A DNA stretch of 21,697 bases from JANOAR01 sp031411235 (lineage in GTDB: Bacteria > Verrucomicrobiota > Verrucomicrobiia > Verrucomicrobiales > Verrucomicrobiaceae). The DNA lies in contig JANOAR010000097.1 in the NCBI GenBank assembly GCA_031411235.1, forward strand, positions 1 through 21,697, in the 5' to 3' direction. A program made the position numbers and the translations under genes. The notes under the pieces are model-generated. The model made no database searches. It saw only the letters and a list, made by a program, of their open reading frames with translations, and was not told the DNA's origin. Below, piece after piece: positions 16,091-21,557 of this stretch. Positions within the stretch are counted from its first letter, which is position 1. The number at the start of each line of letters is the position of its first letter.

Positions 16091-16678
16091 CTATGGCTTA
16101 GGCTCGGGAGATGCTGGTGGCGTGGGCTTGGGCTCGTTTTGGAAGATGGCGATGATGTCTCCGTCGGCGAAGGTTGGAGCGTCGTTGCCCAAGCTGGTGG
16201 TGTGGAGCAAAGCAGGATTCATACCTGCCTCGATGAGGGCTTGGCGCACGGACTTGGCGCGGCGCTCAGCGAGGACTCGGGCGTAGTCAGGGGGGAGCTT
16301 GCGCGAAGCGGTGGCGACAATGAGGAGGGGGTGAGCGGCGCTTTCCCAGGCCGCAAGATGGCTTTGAAGCGTCTGCTGTTGGGCCTTGGTGAGGGTGTAG
16401 CGATCGTGGGTGAAATGAAGAGTCTCGGCAGCATTGCCCAAGGCACGGCCCAAGGGAGTAGCAATGCCGTCCTGCATGGGCAGGGCGTAGATGATACGCG
16501 TGCTGCTAGGGGTGACGGCGCAACTGGAAAGGAGGCAGAGAATGATGAGCGATGAATGCCGAGCGATGAGTGCTACACAACCAAGGCAGCGCCAGTTATG
16601 CTTCAGCCATGATGGCGATGATTGCTCGTGCTGGGGCTTGGATAGGCTTGTCATTTGATTTCTGAATTCATCACTCAT
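16091..16678 (-). CDS. Pal-like OmpA-domain lipoprotein
   Basis: This is a protein of about 195 residues in the pal position of a Tol operon. A hydrophobic stretch IARHSSLIILCLLSSC ends in a good lipobox, so the mature protein is probably lipid-anchored in the outer membrane. The C-terminal part resembles an OmpA domain: LHFTHDRYTLT, then PPDYARVLAERRAKSVRQALIEAGM and LLHTTSLGNDAP. Usual Pal has GHADxRG before ERRA; here this is ATASRKL, so the Asp that holds peptidoglycan diaminopimelate is missing while the ERRA Arg is kept. I chose ATG 16678 because GGAG stands 6 bases before it; ATG 16702 or 16654 are alternatives, and all give an unusually long n-region. The signal-peptide codons coincide with a CATTCATCGCTCATCATT repeat. 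It starts 11 bases after tolB. Confidence 0.72.
   Translation of the reverse strand: MSDEFRNQMTSLSKPQHEQSSPSWLKHNWRCLGCVALIARHSSLIILCLLSSCAVTPSSTRIIYALPMQDGIATPLGRALGNAAETLHFTHDRYTLTKAQQQTLQSHLAAWESAAHPLLIVATASRKLPPDYARVLAERRAKSVRQALIEAGMNPALLHTTSLGNDAPTFADGDIIAIFQNEPKPTPPASPEPKP
16541..16570 (-). repeat. CATTCATCGCTCATC repeat inside a signal-peptide region
   Basis: Read on the minus strand it is CTCATCGCTCGG followed by CATTCATCGCTCATCATT, made of the same short units as the repeats at 3773-3800 and 12322-12356. It encodes part of the hydrophobic region of the pal-like lipoprotein signal. A further short copy (ATTCATCACTCAT on the plus strand) overlaps the start at 16666-16678. Confidence 0.55.
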
Positions 16679-16689
16679 AACTCCAGCGC

Positions 16690-17898
16690 CTACCGCATCC
16701 ACTTTGGCTCAGAGATATGGCCAAGGCCACGCACGAGACAGCGTCGTGTACCAGTATCCAGGTCATGCACCCAGAGTTCGCCTTTATGGGCGTAGGCGAG
16801 TTGTCGGCCATCGGGGCTCCAGGTGGGGTGCTGGGCACCGCTGCCCTGGATGAGGCTAGACTTGCCGAACGGGTAGGGTTTGATGATGACGGCCATGCTG
16901 CCTGCGGTGCGGGCGGTGAAGGCGACTTGCTTGCCATCGGGGGACCATTCGGGGTCGGCGCAAAAGGAGTAGCCTGTGTCCCATAGCCGAGCGGGGGCTT
17001 CGGCGGTGATGTCGATGGTGTAGAGCAGCGGGCTGGAGTCCTCGTGGGAGGCGTAGATGAGTTGCTGGCCATCGGGATGCCAGGAAGGGCTGCATGGGGC
17101 TCCTGGGGTGTCGGTGATGCAGGTGGCATGGCTGCTGGCGAGGTTCAAAACAAAGATCTCGGGATTGCCGACGAAGCTCATGGTGAGGGCGAGATGCTTG
17201 CCATCGGGCGAGAAGGTCGCGCCTGTGTTGACGCCAGGGGTATTTGCCATTTGGCGCTCGCTGCCGCTAGCCATATCCACCATGACCAGCGCTGGAAAGC
17301 CCGAGGCATAGCTGGTATAGGCGAGCATGGAGTCGTCGCTAGCGAGCGCGGGGGAGACGGCTCCGTAGCGGTTGTTGGTGACTTGCTGGGGGTTCTCACC
17401 ATCGGCATCGCAGAGGTAGATTTGCTTGGTGCCTGTGGCGTCACTGACGAAAACGATGCGGGTGCTGGCAAGTCCTGGGCGGCCCGTGATGGCGAAGATG
17501 AGGTCATCCGCAAGGGCTTTGACGTTCTCCTCCATGCCGGGGGCGGCGTAGGTGCGCTCGAAAATGGTCTTGGGCTGGCCGCGCTCGGTGAGGATGGCGG
17601 TGATGCGACCGCTATTGGACGAGCCATTGAGATGAAAGCGTGCCTGGACGACGGGCAGCAGTTTGAGGTTTTTGTTGGGCCGCAATTGCTGGCGGGTGGC
17701 CTGCGCGGCGGATTCGCCCGTGGCTCCGGTGAAGGTGCCGATGCCGAGGGTGGTGACGTTGCTCACGTCGAGGCTTTTTTTAGCAGGAGCAAAAAGGCCG
17801 CGCACCCACGATATGACTTCGGCATGGCCGCTCGTTGCGCTGAGCAAGAGGCAGAGCGCGATGGCTAGGCTGTGGTGGCGAAGGGAGTTATTCGGCAT
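16690..17898 (-). CDS. tolB: TolB-like periplasmic beta-propeller protein
   Basis: This 402-residue protein has a signal peptide (about 1-26, ending GHA). It matches TolB, the periplasmic partner of Pal in the Tol-Pal system that maintains outer-membrane integrity and aids envelope constriction. An N-terminal domain (about 45-140) with the TolB-like TIFERTYAAPGMEENVKALADDLIFAITG is followed by a WD-like propeller of repeated SPDGK/HPDGQ/SPDGR units: RIVFVSDATGTKQIYLCDADG, TFSPDGKHLALT, SWHPDGQQLIYAS, EWSPDGKQVAFTA and TWSPDGRQLAYA. The length is typical. Its start overlaps the end of the upstream tonB/tolA-like gene by 11 bases, so the two are translationally linked. The order tolR-tonB-tolB-pal supports the assignment. 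An alternative is a generic TolB-repeat protein, but the N-terminal domain and context argue for true TolB. Confidence 0.9.
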   Translation of the reverse strand: MPNNSLRHHSLAIALCLLLSATSGHAEVISWVRGLFAPAKKSLDVSNVTTLGIGTFTGATGESAAQATRQQLRPNKNLKLLPVVQARFHLNGSSNSGRITAILTERGQPKTIFERTYAAPGMEENVKALADDLIFAITGRPGLASTRIVFVSDATGTKQIYLCDADGENPQQVTNNRYGAVSPALASDDSMLAYTSYASGFPALVMVDMASGSERQMANTPGVNTGATFSPDGKHLALTMSFVGNPEIFVLNLASSHATCITDTPGAPCSPSWHPDGQQLIYASHEDSSPLLYTIDITAEAPARLWDTGYSFCADPEWSPDGKQVAFTARTAGSMAVIIKPYPFGKSSLIQGSGAQHPTWSPDGRQLAYAHKGELWVHDLDTGTRRCLVRGLGHISEPKWMR

Positions 17899-18793
17899 GG
17901 AAGTTCAACTGAAACTCATAACGCTCGCCCGTGAATTGGGCGGGTAGCTTGGCGTTGACGTTCTCGACTCGGTTGCCTGCCGCAAGCACTGAGTCATCGA
18001 AGGCTTTGTTGCCCGAGGATTTCGCCATTTTAAAATTGAGCACTTGGCCCTGGCGACCCACGGCGATGTCCATGTGCGCCGTGCGTTGCTCGGCCGGAAG
18101 CTGGGCGAAGGCAGCCTGCACGACCCAGTTCTGGGTGAATGCTTTCATAATGGCGTGATCCATGTCGTCCATGTTGATGCCTTTGGCATTGCCTGTGGTG
18201 CCTACGCCTGCGGCTTCATAGGCCGCGATGTCGGAGAGACTAGCACCAGGCGGAGGCGCGGCGGGTGGGGCCGCTGGCTGAGCAGCGGGACGATGCTGCA
18301 CGGTGATAATGCGGGCAATCTCAGCAGGAGGCGGTGGCAATGTGGGGAGAGTGGCGGCCTGAGTGCTGGGCGGTGGTGGAGGCGTAGCGCTGGGCATGGG
18401 TTGCGCCGCAGCGGTATCGCTGGCCGCGCCGACGGGTGGCGGTGGAATCGTGGGCACGCGGGCAGGCGTGCGGGCGAGCAGTTTGGCGATGTCTTCGGGC
18501 GTGGCGTTCGCCGGGATGGCGATGGCTTTGGGCACCACTTTTTCTGCGGGTGGCGGGGTAGTGATGCGGGGCGTCGCCGTGGCCACTGGCTCAGTCGGCA
18601 CAGCGAGGCTGACGGCAGCCTGGGGAGCGGCGAAGTCAGCAGGCGACATCCAGACGGTACCGCCACCGGGTGAGGCCGCGACTTCGATCTCGTGGGCAAG
18701 CCAGTACCAGAGGCCAAACCCAGCAAGGACGTGAGCCACGACGACAAGCGTAGTCCAGCGGCCCATGGGTTCGAGTTCGATGCGCTTGCTCAT
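17888..18793 (-). CDS. TonB/TolA-like energy transducer
   Basis: This 301-residue protein has a single N-terminal membrane helix (TTLVVVAHVLAGFGLWYWLA, about 14-33), a long Pro/Ala/Thr-rich periplasmic arm (about 55-195, with runs such as PPPPPS) and a compact C-terminal domain (about 205-301, with NWVVQAAFAQLP, MDIAVGRQGQVLNFKMAKSSGNKAFDDSVLAAG). That architecture is the TonB/TolA plan: inner-membrane anchor, extended spacer and a domain that contacts outer-membrane partners. Its place between tolR and tolB makes a TolA role likely, although the C-terminal beta-strand pattern (AFDDSVLAAG) is the TonB-C kind. It lies 12 bases after tolR and overlaps tolB by 11 bases. The gene symbol is left empty because TolA and TonB cannot be told apart here. 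Confidence 0.83.
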   Translation of the reverse strand: MSKRIELEPMGRWTTLVVVAHVLAGFGLWYWLAHEIEVAASPGGGTVWMSPADFAAPQAAVSLAVPTEPVATATPRITTPPPAEKVVPKAIAIPANATPEDIAKLLARTPARVPTIPPPPVGAASDTAAAQPMPSATPPPPPSTQAATLPTLPPPPAEIARIITVQHRPAAQPAAPPAAPPPGASLSDIAAYEAAGVGTTGNAKGINMDDMDHAIMKAFTQNWVVQAAFAQLPAEQRTAHMDIAVGRQGQVLNFKMAKSSGNKAFDDSVLAAGNRVENVNAKLPAQFTGERYEFQLNFHAE

Positions 18794-18805
18794 GGTTTGG
18801 CGTGG

Positions 18806-19225
18806 CTAGGGCACCACGTTGCTAAGGGTGGCGATGGAGGTCTTGGCGATGCCAGCGGTGTTGAGCACATCCATGAGAGTGACAAGCTCTTGCACAGGCA
18901 AGTCGCGATAGATTTGCACCAGCACACCAGCCTGGGGACGAGTCTTGACGATGTTGGCCAGCTCCTGGCCGAGGTCATTCATCGCCACGCTGCGTCCGTC
19001 GAGCGTGAGGCTCTGGCTCTTATCCAGCGCGAGCGTGACGACATCGCGCGGGCCATTGGGCACAGGCGAAGCGGACGAAGTGGGCACCATAATGGAACCG
19101 CCATCCTTCATCAAAGGAGCCGCCAGCATGAACACAAAAAGCAGCACCAGCACGAGATCGAGCAATGGAGTAATGCTAATCTCGGTGATGAGCCGTAGCT
19201 GATGGCGATTGGACTGGCGTCTCAT
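18806..19225 (-). CDS. tolR: TolR/ExbD-type biopolymer transport protein
   Basis: This 139-residue protein has a short basic cytoplasmic tail, one membrane helix ITPLLDLVLVLLFVFMLAAPL (about 18-38) and a periplasmic domain (about 60-139). Asp23 in TPLLDLVLVLL is the conserved proton-path residue of ExbD/TolR. The periplasmic VTLALDKSQSLTLDGRSV, VLVQIYRDLPVQELVTLMDVLNTAGIAKTSIAT segment is family-typical. It would form the proton-driven motor with TolQ/ExbB to energise the TolA-like protein encoded 12 bases downstream. TolR rather than ExbD is chosen because of tolB and the pal-like gene behind it. No tolQ/exbB is found upstream: the next gene on this strand, 168 bases away, is a transcriptional regulator. 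It appears to be the first gene of the operon. Confidence 0.9.
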   Translation of the reverse strand: MRRQSNRHQLRLITEISITPLLDLVLVLLFVFMLAAPLMKDGGSIMVPTSSASPVPNGPRDVVTLALDKSQSLTLDGRSVAMNDLGQELANIVKTRPQAGVLVQIYRDLPVQELVTLMDVLNTAGIAKTSIATLSNVVP

Positions 19226-19393
19226 CCTTGGCGGGGCAGTTGGGGTTTGATCATTGATGGGCTGAAATTGAGCGGCTCATACGCCTTGGAATCCTTTACC
19301 AGCGGAGTGAAGCCTGTCTTGCATCGCCATCGCCAGACGCTCAGGCCATCCACCATCCCCCCTCACCTATCAACTGCCGTTTTTTGCGTTCAC

Positions 19394-20230
19394 CTAAGCT
19401 TCCCATTCCAGCACCGGCCCCATCGTATTCCCGCTCGTCATCGGCAGGCGCAAATGGGCCAGCGTGTAATCCAGCATCGCCCGGCGCACGCGCAGCTTTA
19501 GCTTCCCGCCGCGCATCCCGTAGTCGGTCTTGATCGTCGCCTGTTGCTCCTCGGTTAAACCAGAGTGTGGCACCAGCGCTAAGTCCACCCACGTCTGCCA
19601 GTCTGTATCCTCCTCGCCACTCACCTCCGCAGCCTCCGTCGGCCAGTCCGCCGCGCGGATGCGGCTCAGCACAAAATCGCCCCAGTGCTCGCCGCTCTCG
19701 CTCCAGGCCCGCACATGCCAGCGGTAGCCATCATGGGCAAAGGCATGGGGCACAATCCAGCGCCACGCCGCCGACTTGCCGCTCATCGTTTGGTAGTCCA
19801 CTCGCAGCCGCAAGCCCTGCATCACCGCACGGAACACCGCCCGCAGCACCGTCGCCGATGCCACCCGCAGCGGCAGTGCCACCAGCGCCAGCCCAGGTTG
19901 TTCCGCCGTGCTAGCTGGCAAATTAGCAGCCCCCGGCAAGCCCATGCCCGGAGCCAGAAACAGCGCAATCGCCTCCTCCAGCCGAGGCTCATGCAAGCAG
20001 CACACCATCGACTCAGCGCCCTCGTAGCGCTTGCGGTTCAGCGTGTAAACCAAGGCCCCAGGATTCAGCTCCTGGAACTTCTGCAAGTCGGAGGAAGCGT
20101 GAGCCGACGACAGCCCAAACTTCGTCATCAAGTCCTGCCGATTCACCCAGCCCTGCCAGAACGCCGCTCGCTCGATGAAGCACAACCGCTCCATCGCCGC
20201 CCATTGTTTTTCGTTGGTTATGTTGCCCAT
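19394..20230 (-). CDS. WYL-domain transcriptional regulator, BrxR/CapW type
   Basis: This is a 278-residue regulator. The N-terminal winged HTH (about 10-72) reads ERLCFIERAAFWQGWVNRQDLMTKFGLSSAHASSDLQKFQEL; the WYL domain (about 126-195) has ATVLRAVFRAVMQGLRLRVDY, YRWHVRA (169-175) and GDFVLSRI; a C-terminal WCX-like part (about 214-255) follows. This layout and the 'RWHVRA...FVLSR' form match the BrxR/CapW family, dimeric repressors that sit in front of BREX, CBASS and other phage-defence genes and are thought to sense a nucleic-acid or nucleotide ligand through the WYL pocket. Here it is divergent, 144 bases away, from a small gene and an HNH nuclease, the likely targets. Inverted repeats lie right next to its start and could be its operators. 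No BREX or CBASS gene is in the window. Which genes it controls is inferred. Confidence 0.85.
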   Translation of the reverse strand: MGNITNEKQWAAMERLCFIERAAFWQGWVNRQDLMTKFGLSSAHASSDLQKFQELNPGALVYTLNRKRYEGAESMVCCLHEPRLEEAIALFLAPGMGLPGAANLPASTAEQPGLALVALPLRVASATVLRAVFRAVMQGLRLRVDYQTMSGKSAAWRWIVPHAFAHDGYRWHVRAWSESGEHWGDFVLSRIRAADWPTEAAEVSGEEDTDWQTWVDLALVPHSGLTEEQQATIKTDYGMRGGKLKLRVRRAMLDYTLAHLRLPMTSGNTMGPVLEWEA

Positions 20231-20235
20231 GATTT

Positions 20236-20265
20236 AAAGCGTGTTGCGCAAGATGGATGCGCTTT
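20236..20265. promoter_or_regulatory. Inverted repeat next to WYL regulator start (operator candidate)
   Basis: AAAGCG (20236-20241) and CGCTTT (20260-20265) form an inverted repeat with an 18-base spacer that contains the 8-bp palindrome TTGCGCAA (20244-20251). It begins 6 bases from the regulator start. A T run (20263-20269) follows, so on the plus strand GCGC-loop-GCGC plus Ts could also act as a small terminator. Confidence 0.35.
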
Positions 20266-20280
20266 TTTTGCCCTCTCACT

Positions 20281-20293
20281 ACGCCAAAGGCGT
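20281..20293. promoter_or_regulatory. Short perfect inverted repeat in divergent promoter region
   Basis: ACGCC-AAA-GGCGT is a perfect 5-bp inverted repeat with a 3-base centre, in the middle of the 144-base region between the WYL regulator and the small gene. A possible weak promoter for the small gene lies downstream (CTGACT at 20336 and CATAAA at 20358, 16 bases apart). It is a second candidate operator half. Confidence 0.3.
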
Positions 20294-20374
20294 TTCAACT
20301 TCCAGCCCAAGCCGCGCTTGAAAAAGCCTTAGCATCTGACTACCCATTGACATCATCCATAAAATCCAAGTCCC

Positions 20375-20617
20375 ATGAAGCCCTTTGAAGAAATCGTCAC
20401 ATTCATCGCCGATTGCGCGGGTCAGGAAAAACTCAGCGCCTTTCGTCCGTCGAAGAGTGCCGAGCAGCGCATTGCCACTCTGCTGGCAAAGCAAACCGAA
20501 GGCACGCTCCGTCCCAGCGAGCGCAATGAATTGGAGCTGTTCGTGCAGCTAGACCACGTCATGAGCCTTGCCAAGGCCAAGTCACTCACCCGGCGCACCC
20601 GCGTTGCCGTGGCATGA
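20375..20617 (+). CDS. Small helical protein upstream of and coupled to HNH nuclease
   Basis: This is an 80-residue acidic/basic, probably all-helical protein without a signal or membrane segment. The central part FRPSKSAEQRIATLLAKQTEGTLRPSERNELELFVQLDHVMSLAKAK resembles a family of short proteins, common in cyanobacteria and in this kind of bacterium, that precede HNH or other toxin-like genes; I know of no demonstrated function. Its stop overlaps the next start in an ATGA (20614-20617), a sign of translational coupling and of a fixed ratio, as seen in antitoxin-toxin or inhibitor-enzyme pairs. The start has no Shine-Dalgarno sequence. An antitoxin- or adaptor-like role is possible but is an inference from arrangement only. 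Confidence 0.72.
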   Translation: MKPFEEIVTFIADCAGQEKLSAFRPSKSAEQRIATLLAKQTEGTLRPSERNELELFVQLDHVMSLAKAKSLTRRTRVAVA

Positions 20618-21054
20618 CTGGCGTGATCTCAGCCCGCCTGCGCCGCCTCGTCGTCGAACGCGCCTTCGGTTTGTGCGAGTACTGCCTTATCCATCAGGCC
20701 AACGCACATTTCACCTTTCCCATCGACCATATCATCAGTCGAAAGCAAGGTGGCGGCACCATGTCAGCCAACCTCGCTTTGGCTTGCCTTCGCTGCAATG
20801 TGACCAAGGGCACCGACCCAGCCGCCTACATCGGCCACCCACCCAAGCTGGTGCGATTATACCACCCTCGTGAAGATCGCTGGAGCGATCACTTCCAACT
20901 CGTCGGTGCCCGCATCACCCCACTGACCGATGTTGGCCTCGCCACCGTGCAGTTGCTCAAGCTCAACACCAACGACCGTTTGCAACTCCGCCGCGCCCTG
21001 GTTCGAGCAGGCCAGTATCCCACGCTACAAGCCCTCGCCTACCTGCGCGATTGA
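20614..21054 (+). CDS. HNH endonuclease
   Basis: This 146-residue nuclease has the HNH/McrA fold in its first half. The zinc pairs are Cys21-x2-Cys24 (CEYC) and Cys58-x2-Cys61 (CLRC), the metal/catalytic His is His39 in IDHIISRKQGGG, Asn53 is in MSANLALAC, and Asn62 stands where many family members have the third His (an HNN variant). It would cut DNA, possibly invading or host DNA. The C-terminal half (LVRLYHPREDRWSDHF, then TNDRLQLRRALVRAGQYP) is a conserved extension of this subfamily without a known role. It overlaps the small upstream gene by four bases (ATGA) and is probably co-transcribed with it. The pair is divergent from the WYL regulator. Other HNH proteins of this size include restriction and homing enzymes; neither is supported here. 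Confidence 0.86.
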   Translation: MTGVISARLRRLVVERAFGLCEYCLIHQANAHFTFPIDHIISRKQGGGTMSANLALACLRCNVTKGTDPAAYIGHPPKLVRLYHPREDRWSDHFQLVGARITPLTDVGLATVQLLKLNTNDRLQLRRALVRAGQYPTLQALAYLRD

Positions 21055-21126
21055 GCCATTGCCAGCCACCGAAAATGGGGGCTTGGACTTGGTATTCACG
21101 ATGGCGTTGCGGATCGTTTTATATGT

Positions 21127-21163
21127 CGTTAATAACGTGTTAACTGTTTTGTCATAATATTAT
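21127..21163 (+). promoter_or_regulatory. AT-rich palindromic promoter region
   Basis: This strongly AT-rich stretch stands out from GC-rich surroundings. It contains CGTTA-A-TAACG (21127-21137), GTTAAC (21139-21144) and the 10-bp palindrome ATAATATTAT (21154-21163). A possible sigma-70-like promoter is TTAATA (21129) with CATAAT (21153) 18 bases on, about 65 bases before the repeat-protein start. Confidence 0.35.
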
Positions 21164-21224
21164 TGACGCACTCGTCCAAACGCAGTACAGGACTGCCGAC
21201 AACCACCATCCACACCTCCTCATT

Positions 21225-21527
21225 ATGCCCATCGCTAACGTGGAAACCGAAGCATCATGGATCAAAGTCTATGACGAAAACAGCAAACGCATCTCCCTGA
21301 TGTCCAGTCACAACATTAAAGTTGTTGGTATCGCCGCCGACTTCTATGTCACCCTTGAAGGTGCCTGGATCAAAACCTATGACAAGGACTGCAAGCGCAT
21401 CACCCAAATGTCCTCCCACAATATCGAAGTCCGCAATGCCGCCGGAAGCAGTTTCACCACCGAGGAAGGTTCCTGGTTGAAGACTTATAACCGGAACTGC
21501 AAGAAAATCAGCCAGCGTAATAAGTAA
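21225..21527 (+). CDS. Small protein made of 36-residue W-K-Y-C repeats
   Basis: This 100-residue protein consists almost entirely of two and a half tandem repeats with an exact 36-residue period: Trp12, Trp48 and Trp84 each open W-I/L-K-x-Y-D/N followed by C/S-K-K/R-I-S/T; MSSHNI follows at 26-31 and 62-67, and E-G precedes the next unit. Its second and third units have a Cys (56, 92). It has no signal peptide or membrane segment and is probably beta-rich. I do not recognise the family or its function; similar short tandem proteins may act as binding or structural modules. Codons are more A-rich than in the flanking genes, and it lies between an AT-rich segment and an insertion sequence, which suggests transfer. 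The exact periodicity argues that this is a real gene. It has no Shine-Dalgarno sequence; CACCTCCTC stands before the ATG. Confidence 0.7.
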   Translation: MPIANVETEASWIKVYDENSKRISLMSSHNIKVVGIAADFYVTLEGAWIKTYDKDCKRITQMSSHNIEVRNAAGSSFTTEEGSWLKTYNRNCKKISQRNK

Positions 21528-21557
21528 AAATCACTTTATAATAACCAATTAAAATTA

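Noticed and set aside
17044..17868. 274-codon plus-strand frame opposite tolB
   Set aside because: TolB repeats (SPDGK) on the minus strand explain the sequence; the plus frame is Gly/Ala-rich shadow.
19226..19393. Possible remnant of tolQ/exbB upstream of tolR
   Set aside because: I found no MotA/TolQ-type residues in any frame of this 168-base stretch, so I report absence rather than a pseudogene.
19394..21054. A complete BREX or CBASS system
   Set aside because: Only the regulator type matches. No BrxL/PglX/PglZ, nucleotidyltransferase or Cap effector is present in the window.
21225..21527. WD40 or leucine-rich repeat protein
   Set aside because: The 36-residue period is close to WD40 length, but no GH...WD signature or LxxLxL pattern is present, and 2.5 units are too few for a propeller.
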